A program made the position numbers and the translations under genes. Shown here in pieces: positions 20,866 to 28,621 of a stretch of 64,000 nucleotides of DNA. Below the pieces are notes generated by a model. It was not told the DNA's origin. It made no database searches and worked only from the letters and a program-made list of their open reading frames with translations. Each line of letters starts with the position of its first letter. Within the stretch, counting starts at the first letter, position 1. The DNA is from DASSJM01 sp036280655 (lineage in GTDB: Bacteria > Actinomycetota > UBA4738 > HRBIN12): assembly GCA_036280655.1 (NCBI GenBank), contig DASUQI010000020.1:93131-157130 (forward strand), in the 5' to 3' direction.

Positions 20866-20879
20866 GGGACCTCGGCCTC
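20866..20879. promoter_or_regulatory. Candidate DevR box 2 in the devR divergent promoter
   Basis: Reads GGGAC-CTCG-GCCTC and is preceded by TTC, giving TTCGGGAC, the exact half-site plus flank of the mycobacterial DosR consensus. Its right half is degenerate. It starts 23 bp after box 1, the same offset as the 7506/7529 pair. Confidence 0.45.
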
Positions 20880-20903
20880 CAGACCGTGCCGGGGGAGGGG
20901 GTG

Positions 20904-21341
20904 ATGATCCCGTTCATGGGGACACACGGTCGAACGGTGCTGGTGGTCGAGTCATTCGCGGCCGAGCGCGAGCGCCTGGCTGCAGCGCTCGAGGACGACG
21001 GGTTCCTTGCCCTCTTGTGCCCCGGCCCATCGGAACCCGACTCCTCGTGCATCGGTTCACGCGGCGGCGCCTGCCCGCTCGAGGCCGAGGCATCGGTCGT
21101 GGTCCTCGACATGAGCATCGGGAGCGACGAGGCCATGTTGGGGACGCCGGCGGAAGACCTGCTGGGCATGTATCTGGAAGGCGGTCACCCGGTCGTCGCG
21201 CTCGACGATCATCGGCGCGGGGGAGAGCCGGGGCAACTGATCGCGATGCGGCGGCATCCCGAGACACGGGATCTCCTCGCCGCGGTACGCCGGTTGGCAC
21301 CCGACGCCGACGCTACGACCGCAACGGCAACTCGATCCTGA
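20904..21341 (+). CDS. Degenerate receiver-like conserved protein opposite devS
   Basis: About 145 aa from ATG 20904 (GGGGGAGGGG site upstream; ATG 20916 also possible). The start GRTVLVVESFAAERERLAAALEDDGF and VVVLDMSIGSDEAM resemble a response-regulator receiver, but the protein has an insertion with two cysteines (GPSEPDSSCIGSRGGACPL) and a rearranged acidic pocket, so phosphorylation is doubtful. Similar proteins seem to occur near other actinobacterial DevR-type loci, from memory. It is divergent from the devR operon, and its last 29 bp overlap the 3' end of devS on the opposite strand. Confidence 0.65.
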   Translation: MIPFMGTHGRTVLVVESFAAERERLAAALEDDGFLALLCPGPSEPDSSCIGSRGGACPLEAEASVVVLDMSIGSDEAMLGTPAEDLLGMYLEGGHPVVALDDHRRGGEPGQLIAMRRHPETRDLLAAVRRLAPDADATTATATRS

Positions 21342-22419
21342 CCGTCGTTCCGAGGCCCGGGGTCGAGTCGATCGAGGTGGTTCCTCCGAGACCGGCGGCG
21401 CGCCGCTCCATGTTGGCAAGCCCGTCGCCGCGCCGGACGCTTGCCGGATCGAACGCCTTCCCGTCGTCGTCGACCTCGAGCACGGCGGAACCGTTCCGCC
21501 GGTACAGCGACAGGCGGCACGTTGCCGCGCCGGAGTGACGGCCGACGTTCGAGAGGGCCTCGCGCGCGAGCTGCACCACATCGCCGGCCACGTCGGCAAG
21601 TCTCGACGCGACCGCGTCGTCGAGATCGACCGCGGTCACGATGCCGCTCTTGCGCTCGAAGTCCTCCACGAGCGATCGAAGGGCCGCATCGAGCTGTCGG
21701 TCGCCGAGGATGCCGGGGCGCAGGCCGAAGATGTAGGTGCGCAGGTCGCGGATCACGCGGTCGAGTTCCGCCACCGCCGCCTCGATCCGCTCCGACGTCT
21801 CCTCGTCGGGGGAGCGAAGCGCCGCCCCCTGCAGCCCCATCCCGACGGCGAACAGGGCCTGGATGACGCCGTCGTGCAGCTCCCGGGCGATGCGCTCTCG
21901 GTCCTCGAGGACCCCAAGGCGCTCGACCTCCTCATAGAGGTGCGCGTTCTCGATCGCGACCCCCGCCTGGGACGCCAGGATCACGAGGGCCTGCTCGTCC
22001 TCCTCGTCGAACTCCGCGGCGTCTTGCTTGTTGGTGAGATACAGGTTCCCGAAGACCGTCCCGCGCGAGATTACGGGAGCACCGAGGAACGAGGTCATCG
22101 ACGGGTGGTTCGGCGGGAACCCGTGCGACAGCGGGTGGTCGGCCAGGACCGGGATCCGGATGGGACGCGGGTCCTCGATCAGCAACCCCAGGATGCCGTG
22201 GCCGGTCGGCGGGTCGCCGATCGCCGCACGCTGCTCGGGGGTGATCCCCGTCGTCACGAACTCGGCGATGAGGCCGTCCTTCCCCAGCACACCGAGCGCT
22301 CCGTACTGGGCATCCGTAAGATCGGCGGCTGCCTCGATGATCCGCTGGAGGACTGCCTGAAGGCTGAGCTCGGAGGCGAGCGTCAGCCCGGTACGGATCA
22401 GTTGGTCTCGTCGGTCCAC
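21313..22419 (-). CDS. devS: DevS-like GAF-domain sensor histidine kinase
   Basis: 368 aa, GTG start at 22419. One GAF domain (about 15-160) with GDPPTGHGILGLLI and GFPPNHPSMTSFLG, strongly reminiscent of GAF-A of DosS/DosT. His104 in PPNHPSM corresponds, as I recall, to the segment holding their proximal haem histidine. A HisKA_3 dimerisation box has the phospho-acceptor in IARELHDGVIQALF (His181), followed by a HATPase_c domain with N box ALSNVGRHSG, D box VDDDGKAF and GDGLANMERRA. Mycobacterial DosS has two GAF domains; this has one. No membrane segments. It is transcribed separately from devR, which lies about 1 kb downstream. Predicted signal: O2/NO/CO or redox. Confidence 0.9.
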   Translation of the reverse strand: MDRRDQLIRTGLTLASELSLQAVLQRIIEAAADLTDAQYGALGVLGKDGLIAEFVTTGITPEQRAAIGDPPTGHGILGLLIEDPRPIRIPVLADHPLSHGFPPNHPSMTSFLGAPVISRGTVFGNLYLTNKQDAAEFDEEDEQALVILASQAGVAIENAHLYEEVERLGVLEDRERIARELHDGVIQALFAVGMGLQGAALRSPDEETSERIEAAVAELDRVIRDLRTYIFGLRPGILGDRQLDAALRSLVEDFERKSGIVTAVDLDDAVASRLADVAGDVVQLAREALSNVGRHSGAATCRLSLYRRNGSAVLEVDDDGKAFDPASVRRGDGLANMERRAAGLGGTTSIDSTPGLGTTVRIELPLRS

Positions 22420-22521
22420 GGGGTGGGAGCGTATCGCGGTCCCAGGCTGCGAGCGCCGGCCGGATAGGGACTCGTCGGTGATCGAGAGCCGAGGTCACGC
22501 GCCAGGATCGAGACCCCCCGG

Positions 22522-22554
22522 GCCTCAACCCTTCACGCGAGCCTCAACCCTTCA
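22522..22554. repeat. 14-bp direct repeat, two copies
   Basis: GCCTCAACCCTTCA occurs at 22522-22535 and 22541-22554, start-to-start distance 19 bp, between devS and the stop of the DUF6448 gene. Could be a tandem protein site or a replication-slippage relic; no function can be assigned. Confidence 0.6.
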
Positions 22555-22557
22555 AGA

Positions 22558-23079
22558 TCACCCGACCCGACCATGCGGATCTCCTCGGAGTGTCTTGAAG
22601 ATCCTGTTGGACCACACCTGCAGCCCCAACATGGCCTCGACGTACTCCCTGACCTCGCGCACCCTCGAACCCGGTGTCGGCCGCAGCGCCAGCACGTGCT
22701 CCAAGCGGCGCTTGACCTCCTCGTGGATCACGTCCGAGAGCAGCCCTACGAGCTCGTCCGGGCTGCCCGTCTCGATAGCCTGCTCCGCGACGGGGATCAC
22801 CGGCCCCAGGTCGAGCCCGGCCGGCTTCAGCCCCGTGTAGGGGGCGTTCTCGCCGCGGCGATGGACCCGCACGACGGTCTCGAAGAAGTACAGGTCGGCA
22901 ACCTCGCGCGCTTCGGGACCGGCGGTGCGCGCGGCCGTCGACCGGGCGAACGCGGCTCGGACCTCTCCTTCACTCTCCTCCTTCACGAAGGGCAGCACCA
23001 GGTCGACGTTCCCCTCGTCGAGGGCCCGGATCGCGGCCTTGACGACGGGGCCGTCCAGTGAATCGCAGTGCGGTGGCAT
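22558..23079 (-). CDS. DUF6448-family protein
   Basis: 173 aa from ATG 23079, with an AGGAGG site 9 bases upstream. The start MPPHCDSLDGPVVKAA and internal YTGLKPAGLDLGPVIPVAEQAIETG are the conserved features of the DUF6448 family, which is mostly alpha-helical with an invariant His-Cys near the N terminus. Function unknown; no signal peptide in this copy. A perfect DevR-type box lies 82 bp upstream, so it may be a hypoxia-induced protein. It is transcribed toward devS. Confidence 0.85.
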   Translation of the reverse strand: MPPHCDSLDGPVVKAAIRALDEGNVDLVLPFVKEESEGEVRAAFARSTAARTAGPEAREVADLYFFETVVRVHRRGENAPYTGLKPAGLDLGPVIPVAEQAIETGSPDELVGLLSDVIHEEVKRRLEHVLALRPTPGSRVREVREYVEAMLGLQVWSNRIFKTLRGDPHGRVG

Positions 23080-23160
23080 CGCTCGACACCTCCTCATGAC
23101 CGGCGGCACGCGGCGCCGGCGCTTTCACGTTCAGGCTACGGCCGTGATCGTTGCCCCGAA

Positions 23161-23174
23161 GGGCCGAACGGCCC
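23161..23174. promoter_or_regulatory. Candidate DevR box upstream of the DUF6448 gene
   Basis: Reads GGGCC-GAAC-GGCCC, 82 bp upstream of ATG 23079. It is the same 14-mer as the nifJ site read on the opposite strand. Confidence 0.65.
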
Positions 23175-23257
23175 GGAGAGTCCGTGAACCGGCTATGGGC
23201 CCGTGCTCCTGGGCGGCACCGAGCGAGTGGGTTGCGAGGGACCATCGATCGGGGCCG

Positions 23258-25681
23258 CTACTCGACGACGCGCAGCGTGGATGGGACATCCATGCGACGA
23301 AGTCGACGGAGGGTGAGCAGCGGCGCGAGCCCGACCGCGAGCACGCCGAGCGCGAGCGCCGTCGCGATGGTAGTCGGGGAGATGGATACGATCATGCCGA
23401 GGTCGGGCATGTCGGTGGCAGCCCCCGAGACGATCCACCGTACGGCGAGGATGCCCAGACCGATGCCGATCAGGGTCCCGAGGATGCCCACGAGGAGCGC
23501 CTCGACGGTGAGTCCGCGCAGCACCGCGGCCGGCCGCACCCCGAAGGCGAACATCGTCGCGTGATCGCGGGCTCGCTCGTCCACGCTGATCGACGCGGCG
23601 TTGAAGGCGATCAGCAGCGCCAGCAGCAACACGAACAGCTCGAGGAAGCGCAGGATGTCCGTGAACCGCGCCATGAGCTCCTGCAGCGTGGTGGCCGCGG
23701 CGTCTGCCTCCTGTGCCGAGGCGACCCCCGGCACCTCGAACAGGGCGCGCTTCAAGGTTCCGAGGTCGGCGCCTGGCTCGGGAGCCACCAGGACCACGTT
23801 CGCCGCACCGGCGAGGCCGAACCGAACGGCGTCGGCGCGGTCGAGGTAGACGAACGACCGGATCGGGTACGGGTGGACTCCGATGACGCGCATCGGTTCC
23901 TCCGTGGAATCGAACGCGGTCGTCCCTTCCTCGACGACGGGGTGCCGCACCGTCACGACGTCCCCGGGTGCGAGGCCCAGATCGTCCGCGGCCTCTTGGG
24001 CGATCACGATGCCGGGCAGGTCGCCCGCCGGCACCGCCTGTTGAATCGTCGGGTGCCAGACGTCGTTGTTGAGGTCGAACGCCTCGAGGAACACGTTCAC
24101 CGGGGCACCCTCAGCGCCGAGCAGTTGGCCGCCCATCCGGAGCGACGGCGTCGCGCTACGGACACCGGGCGTCGCGGCGATCGTCTCGACGGTCCCCCCG
24201 GAGGCGGGCACGATGCGGTTGAGCTCAACCTGGAGTCGATCGGGCGCGCCCGCCCGGACCTCCTGCACACCGGCGTCGATCGTGGCGTTGAACGAATCGA
24301 TGCCGCCGACCACGCCGACCATCGCGCTGATCGCCGCACCGAGCCCGATCGCGGTCAGGATCGTTCGTCGCGGCGCGCGCAGGACGTTCCGGAGCGGCAT
24401 CAGGCCGAGGCTCGTGCCGTGCGCCGTGAGCCTCTTGAGGAGCGGTGTCAGCCCGCTCGCTTTGGCCGCGAGGTGCCCGGTCCGAAGCGCCGCCACCGGT
24501 GGCACGCGCACCGCTCGCCACACCGGCCAGAGCGTCGCCGCGATGGGCAGCAGCAGGCCTAACACCGCGGCTTCCATGAACTCACCTGTCTGGAACGAGG
24601 TTCGGAGGACGGGCATCGGGATCAACGACTCCAGCACCCGCGGAGCCCAGCCGCGACCAGCAACCCGACCCCGACGCCGAAGACGACGCCGAGCGACGCT
24701 ACCTCGAGCCCCATCAGCATCGGGCGGAGCGCGATCGACCATCGAGGCTGCCCGAGCGCCATCCCGACGCCCAGCTCGCGGCGCTTGGACTCGACGACCC
24801 GGCTCGTCAGGTTGAAGGCCGCGAACACCGCCGCGCCGAAGATGAGCACCGCGTCCATCGTGCGGCGGTCGTTCTCCATGTCGCCGTAGAGCGCCATGTA
24901 GGCGGGGTCGTCGTCGATCGTCGACACGGTGGCGGACAGCGACGGGAGGGCGACCTGCAACGCGGCCGCGACGTCGGCCTTCGCCGCTTCGTGGTCGATC
25001 CCGGGCTCCAGCCGCAGCACCAGATCGTTCACCGCCGTTCGCGCTGGCCAACTCCTGTGCCACCTGCAGGGGGGCGACGACCACGGCGAAGTTCGATTCG
25101 GCAAGGAACGCCCCGGTTTCGGTCGTGACCATGAAGTACTCGGGGGTGTAGACCGTGCCTACGTACGGCAGGCGGACCCCGCCGGGGAGGCCGATCTCGC
25201 CGGACGGGAGCAGGTCGTAGGCGTGGGCGAAGTGGCTCTCGAGAACCACGCCCGGACGAGCGACGTCGGCATGGGTGAGGGTTCGACCGCCCGTGACATC
25301 GAGCGCATCGACATGCGGACCGTCGCCGGCGACATCGACCCCGATCAGCGCGCCGGGGACGAGGATCGTGCGCCCCTCCCGGGATGCGTCGACCTGCGTC
25401 GGGGTGATCAGGCGCTCTTCCGCGACGGCCACGTCGCTCAGTCCGGCCACCGCTTCGAGGAGGGTACCGGCCTGCACCGTGCTCCCGTCGGGGAGGTCGA
25501 CCCGGATGTCGTGCGCGTGCAGGAGCGAGTAGCTCTCGTCGTAGGAGACCTGGCGCCAGGCGGTCATGCTTCCGAGTCCGGCCGACACGCCGGTTCCCAC
25601 CGCGATGGCGGCGACCTGGGGCCAGCGCACCCGAAGGTCTCGGGCGGTCCATCGTAGCCAGAACCACGGCCGAAGCATCAC
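23258..25681 (-). CDS. FtsX-type ABC transporter permease with two compensating frameshifts
   Basis: Large permease (807 codons open) of the MacB/LolCE-like FtsX family. It has an N-terminal TM and periplasmic core, a second periplasmic domain, and two clusters of TM helices (a clear one is LFVLLLALLIAFNAASI). Between about 25035 and 24645 the open frame encodes arginine-rich nonsense, while the neighbouring frame (24622-25104) encodes the expected sequence (VNDLVLRLEPGIDHEA..., FGAAVFAAFNLTSRVVESKRRELG). A one-base change near 25035 and a compensating one near 24650 would restore a normal protein. Either assembly errors or a decaying gene. GTG 25681 or ATG 25678 start, directly after the truncated ATPase. 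Confidence 0.75.
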   Translation of the reverse strand: MMLRPWFWLRWTARDLRVRWPQVAAIAVGTGVSAGLGSMTAWRQVSYDESYSLLHAHDIRVDLPDGSTVQAGTLLEAVAGLSDVAVAEERLITPTQVDASREGRTILVPGALIGVDVAGDGPHVDALDVTGGRTLTHADVARPGVVLESHFAHAYDLLPSGEIGLPGGVRLPYVGTVYTPEYFMVTTETGAFLAESNFAVVVAPLQVAQELASANGGERSGAAAGARDRPRSGEGRRRGRVAGRPPVAVRHRVDDRRRPRLHGALRRHGERPPHDGRGAHLRRGGVRGLQPDEPGRRVQAPRAGRRDGARAASMVDRAPPDADGARGSVARRRLRRRGRVAGRGWAPRVLESLIPMPVLRTSFQTGEFMEAAVLGLLLPIAATLWPVWRAVRVPPVAALRTGHLAAKASGLTPLLKRLTAHGTSLGLMPLRNVLRAPRRTILTAIGLGAAISAMVGVVGGIDSFNATIDAGVQEVRAGAPDRLQVELNRIVPASGGTVETIAATPGVRSATPSLRMGGQLLGAEGAPVNVFLEAFDLNNDVWHPTIQQAVPAGDLPGIVIAQEAADDLGLAPGDVVTVRHPVVEEGTTAFDSTEEPMRVIGVHPYPIRSFVYLDRADAVRFGLAGAANVVLVAPEPGADLGTLKRALFEVPGVASAQEADAAATTLQELMARFTDILRFLELFVLLLALLIAFNAASISVDERARDHATMFAFGVRPAAVLRGLTVEALLVGILGTLIGIGLGILAVRWIVSGAATDMPDLGMIVSISPTTIATALALGVLAVGLAPLLTLRRLRRMDVPSTLRVVE

Positions 25682-25686
25682 GCCAC

Positions 25687-26238
25687 CTACCAGTGCAGGT
25701 CGGCGATGGGGGCCCGCCCACCCTTCGGCGGGCCGTCGCCGGACAGCTCGTGAGGGAAGTGATCGCGACGTTCGCCGAGTCCGACATCCGTGAGGATCCG
25801 ATCGATATCGGCATCCGCCCCCGCCACGTCCGCCCCGAAGCGAACGTTCTCGGCCGCCGTAAGCCCGGGGAACAGGTTGAAGCTCTGGAAGATGAAGCTG
25901 ACCGTGCGGCGCCGGAACTCGAACAGGTCCTTGCGCCTCGCTCCTGAGATCCGCCGCCCGGCCACCGTGACCGTGCCCGACGTCGCTTCGTCGAGCGCCC
26001 CGACCAGATTGAGCAGGGTGGTCTTCCCGCTCCCGGATGGGCCCAGGACCACCACGAACTCACCTTCGTCCACCTCGAGGTCGACTCCCGCAAGCGCCGT
26101 GACGCTCACCCCATCGAGCTCGTAGCGTCGGGAGACGTCCTCGAGCAGCACCATGGTGGCCGTCTCGTCTCGGTGCCCCGGGTGCCGAGCCCGTGTCAGC
26201 ACCGATCCGATGAGCGATGTCGGTCCTCGCTGATCCAT
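25687..26238 (-). CDS. ABC transporter ATPase, truncated before Walker B
   Basis: LolD/MacB-type ATPase partner of the adjacent permease. The Walker A motif LGPSGSGKTTLLNLVGAL and Q-loop FIFQSFNLFP are normal. The signature motif then begins (HELSG) and breaks into DGPPKGGRAP..., with a stop at 25687: about 80-90 residues including LSGGQ completion, Walker B, D-loop and H-switch are missing. The breakpoint carries an 8-bp GC inverted repeat (GGCCCGCC/GGCGGGCC, about 25712-25736). ATG 26238 has a strong AGGAGG site, better than the internal ATG 26154. As written it should not hydrolyse ATP. Confidence 0.75.
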   Translation of the reverse strand: MDQRGPTSLIGSVLTRARHPGHRDETATMVLLEDVSRRYELDGVSVTALAGVDLEVDEGEFVVVLGPSGSGKTTLLNLVGALDEATSGTVTVAGRRISGARRKDLFEFRRRTVSFIFQSFNLFPGLTAAENVRFGADVAGADADIDRILTDVGLGERRDHFPHELSGDGPPKGGRAPIADLHW

Positions 26239-26368
26239 GCTGATCCTCCTGATCCCGTCCAATCGAACGGAACGCTCGTTCCCAGGGGTCCAACGACTCA
26301 CGTTCGGCAGGACGGACGCGAACGGCGCCGGCCGTCGGAACGCCAGAGGTCGGGTGCCCAGCGGCCGA

Positions 26369-26382
26369 GGGGCCTTCGGCCC
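26369..26382. promoter_or_regulatory. Candidate DevR box between the ABC and VOC genes
   Basis: Reads GGGGC-CTTC-GGCCC, 109 bp upstream of the VOC start (26491) and 131 bp from the divergent ATPase start. Also an inverted repeat (GGCCGAGGGGCCTTCGGCC region). Confidence 0.5.
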
Positions 26383-26490
26383 TGAGGGTCGGAGGGTGGG
26401 TCTCCTAGATTCATGTTGAGGCGGGCCGTCGACGACCCACGACGGTCGCGGACGGAGAAACGAACTGCAGGAGGGACCAAGGAGGGGATC

Positions 26491-26844
26491 ATGGGCAACC
26501 CGGTGGTGCACTTCGAGATCGGCGGGCTCGACGCTGAACGAACCCGCGCCTTCTACTCCGAGCTGTTCGATTGGGACGTCGAGGGCGATCCCGGCGGGTA
26601 CGCGCTGGTCGATACGCGATCGGACGCGGGCATCCGCGGGGGCATCATGCAGACACCTCCGCAGGCGCAGCCGTACGTGACCTTCTACGTGGGCGTCGAC
26701 GACCTGGACAAGTACCTGACGCGTGCTCAGGAGCTCGGGGGAACCAAGGTCCTCGAGCCGATGGAGGTAGGGCGGATCGGCGCGTTCGCGATGTTCGCCG
26801 ACCCGGACGGCAACCTCGTCGGGCTGTTCAGGGAGAACGCCTAG
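26491..26844 (+). CDS. VOC (glyoxalase/bleomycin-resistance) family protein
   Basis: 117 aa, start ATG 26491 with AAGGAGGGG directly ahead; upstream in-frame residues of the longer frame are not protein-like. Two beta-alpha-beta-beta-beta halves are visible: VVHFEIGGLDAERTRAFYSELFDW and PYVTFYVGVDDLDKYLTRAQELGG, ending FAMFADPDGNLVGLF. The metal-type residues H8 and E114-like are retained, but substrate cannot be deduced. Small VOC proteins often bind metabolites or detoxify aldehydes. It is monocistronic and ends in a terminator hairpin. Confidence 0.88.
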   Translation: MGNPVVHFEIGGLDAERTRAFYSELFDWDVEGDPGGYALVDTRSDAGIRGGIMQTPPQAQPYVTFYVGVDDLDKYLTRAQELGGTKVLEPMEVGRIGAFAMFADPDGNLVGLFRENA

Positions 26845-26909
26845 CCCGAACGCCGACACCGGCCGAGACTACGTCGGCGACCCGTCGAACCCGGAGCGTC
26901 GGATATGCC

Positions 26910-26939
26910 AGGAGCCCCGGAACACGTCCCGGGGCTCCT
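26910..26939. terminator. Hairpin terminator after the VOC gene
   Basis: 11-bp perfect stem AGGAGCCCCGG / CCGGGGCTCCT with an 8-base loop, between convergent 26491-26844 and 26955-27161. Probably bidirectional. Confidence 0.8.
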
Positions 26940-26954
26940 CAGCGCTGCATCGCC

Positions 26955-27161
26955 TCACGCCGCCTTCGGCAGATGCGTGTGGACGACCCCCGGCTCCTCC
27001 ACATCCCGGCGGACCGGTCGACTGCGCACGTAAACCCAAACCGTCACGACCAGGATCGCGGCCAGCACGATCGCCGCCACGACTCCCGCCCAGACTGAGC
27101 CGTCCGTCGCCGTCCCGGGTGTGATCGGCGGTGTGACCGGCGGGATCCCGATGCCTGTCAT
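26955..27161 (-). CDS. Small single-TM protein
   Basis: 68 aa with a proline/threonine-rich N terminus (MTGIGIPPVTPPITPGTA), one strong TM helix (about 24-46, VWAGVVAAIVLAAILVVTVWVYV) and a short basic/acidic cytoplasmic tail. The AGGAGGTGA ribosome site 8-14 bases upstream of ATG 27161 supports it as a gene. Function unknown. A DevR-type site lies 53 bp upstream. Confidence 0.65.
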   Translation of the reverse strand: MTGIGIPPVTPPITPGTATDGSVWAGVVAAIVLAAILVVTVWVYVRSRPVRRDVEEPGVVHTHLPKAA

Positions 27162-27213
27162 GGGACGTCACCTCCTGCCCACCAGCATGGGTGCCCGTCG
27201 CAGGGGGCGCCCA

Positions 27214-27227
27214 CGGTCGAACGGCCC
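27214..27227. promoter_or_regulatory. Candidate DevR box upstream of the 68-aa membrane protein
   Basis: Reads CGGTC-GAAC-GGCCC. The right half and spacer match the best sites; the left half is degenerate. 53 bp upstream of ATG 27161. Confidence 0.4.
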
Positions 27228-27353
27228 GCGCTCTTGATGACGGTCAGATACACCAGCGCGTTCCACCCCGTTATCGACACCACGTCGACCACGGGTTGGA
27301 GCCGATGCAAGGGATCCGCTGGACCGGTCCCGGGGCGCGATCGACCGCCGCCG

Positions 27354-27875
27354 TCACGAGCTGAGTGCGTTCGACGCGGCCACGGGTGAGGCGCCTTCTC
27401 GCAGGGCCTCGGCGGTGCGGACCCGGACGCACCGCGTGACGCTGAATCGACGCAGGTTCCGGAGCTCCTTGTCCCCGAAGTACCTCTCGACCGCGTCCGT
27501 GGGAACGAGCTCAGGCCGGTCGACTTCGAGCGTCTCCCCCTCGTGCACGATCGTCGCGCATCCGTCCGCGAGGACGTTCTTCAGCCAATCGGTGTTCGGC
27601 CCGTAGACGGTGGCGATCACGAACCCGTCCTCGGTGAGCCGCGCCGCGACCGGCGTCTCGTACGTCCTCCCCGACACGCGACCCCTGTGACGGATCACGG
27701 AGGCGTATGAGCCGGGTGTGCCGGCGGACCGCATCTGGAACGGGTTCCCGATGCCCCGAGCGAACCGGCGAACCGCGTTCAGCACCCATGGGGTCTTCCT
27801 CGGCATCCCGATCCTGAACACGACGATCATGAGAACGAGGAGCAGGGCCCCAGTCACGACGACGATCGGTGCCAC
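27354..27875 (-). CDS. Nitroreductase/F420-dependent (Ddn-like) oxidoreductase with TM anchor
   Basis: 173 aa, GTG 27875. An N-terminal TM helix (about 4-21) is followed by a split-barrel domain of the DUF385/Ddn family: VIRHRGRVSGRTYETPVAARLTEDG, VYGPNTDWLKNVLADG and the TIVHEGETLEV strand. In mycobacteria this family uses deazaflavin F420, and many DosR-regulon members are nitroreductase-like. No F420 biosynthesis gene is in the window, so cofactor use is inferred. A DevR-type site lies 68 bp upstream. Confidence 0.85.
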   Translation of the reverse strand: MAPIVVVTGALLLVLMIVVFRIGMPRKTPWVLNAVRRFARGIGNPFQMRSAGTPGSYASVIRHRGRVSGRTYETPVAARLTEDGFVIATVYGPNTDWLKNVLADGCATIVHEGETLEVDRPELVPTDAVERYFGDKELRNLRRFSVTRCVRVRTAEALREGASPVAASNALSS

Positions 27876-27942
27876 GGGTTCTCACCCCCTCTTCGAGTTA
27901 TGGACCTGCCAACAGCCTCGCTTCGCCGCAGCGGATCGCCCA

Positions 27943-27956
27943 AGGTCGAACGGCCC
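27943..27956. promoter_or_regulatory. Candidate DevR box upstream of the Ddn-like gene
   Basis: Reads AGGTC-GAAC-GGCCC, 68 bp upstream of GTG 27875. GGTCGAACGGCCC is shared exactly with the 27214 site. Confidence 0.5.
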
Positions 27957-28012
27957 TGTGCGCCCGTTACGAGTTGAGCTCGGTGGGGCGCCCGCACCCT
28001 CCGCCCGCAACG

Positions 28013-28621
28013 CTAGGTCCGGATGGTGACCTTGCTGGCTCCAGCGCCGATCTCGACGTCGAACCGACCGGCGCGCCGGTCGTAGTCCGGGCTCCGCCAG
28101 TCGGTCTTCCCGCCCGCGGACCCGAGCCGGAAGTCGTCGACGGCCAGGTCGGACACACCGCCCCCGACGTGGACCCGAACGGGAACGCCCGCCGGCCGCA
28201 TCAGCTCGACCTCGCTCGCTCCGCCCCCGATCCGAACGCCGATGGTCTCCCTCGGGCGAGGCAGCCTCACCTCTACGTGGGAACTGCCTCCGGAGATCTC
28301 CAGACCCCGGAGCTCCAAGTTGCCGAAGTCCGCCACGACGTGCGACATCCCCCAACGGGCCTGGATGTACCACGGGACCCGTCCGGAGAGCGTGATCTCG
28401 CCGTGGACGGGGCGGAGGCTGGGCCGGTATCTCACGGTCACGATCCCGCCGTCGACCCCGATGTCGGGCACCTTCCCATCGAACCGGGCGCGGAAGAGGT
28501 GCTCCATCGAATCGTCCACCCGGAGGGTGAGGTGGGATACGCCTCGCGTGAAGACGAGGTGTCCGAGGTCCACCGAACCCAGCGGGAGGGCCACCTCCTG
28601 CGCAGTTCGGGTTGCAGTCAT
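28013..28621 (-). CDS. LiaF/adhesin-like beta-solenoid protein of unknown function
   Basis: 202 aa without TM or signal peptide. It shows a repeating pattern of short beta strands with glycine turns (GGSSHVEVRLP, IGGGASEVELMRP, VGGGVSDLAVDDF, IGAGASKVTIRT), about 20-residue periodicity, characteristic of the DUF2154/LiaF-like or toast-rack adhesin families. ATG 28621 is chosen with an AGGAG site 10 bases upstream; GTG 28642 is an alternative. Role unknown; LiaF-type proteins often modulate membrane-stress two-component systems. A DevR-type box lies 75 bp upstream. Confidence 0.75.
   Translation of the reverse strand: MTATRTAQEVALPLGSVDLGHLVFTRGVSHLTLRVDDSMEHLFRARFDGKVPDIGVDGGIVTVRYRPSLRPVHGEITLSGRVPWYIQARWGMSHVVADFGNLELRGLEISGGSSHVEVRLPRPRETIGVRIGGGASEVELMRPAGVPVRVHVGGGVSDLAVDDFRLGSAGGKTDWRSPDYDRRAGRFDVEIGAGASKVTIRT

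Noticed and set aside
22420..22520. DevR box directly upstream of devS
   Set aside because: GGGAC at about 22467 has no acceptable second half at the 4-bp spacing, so I do not count it.
26269..26282. GGAAC-GCTC-GTTCC as a further DevR box
   Set aside because: Lacks the GGGnC/GnCCC identity; may be unrelated symmetry near the ABC ATPase start.
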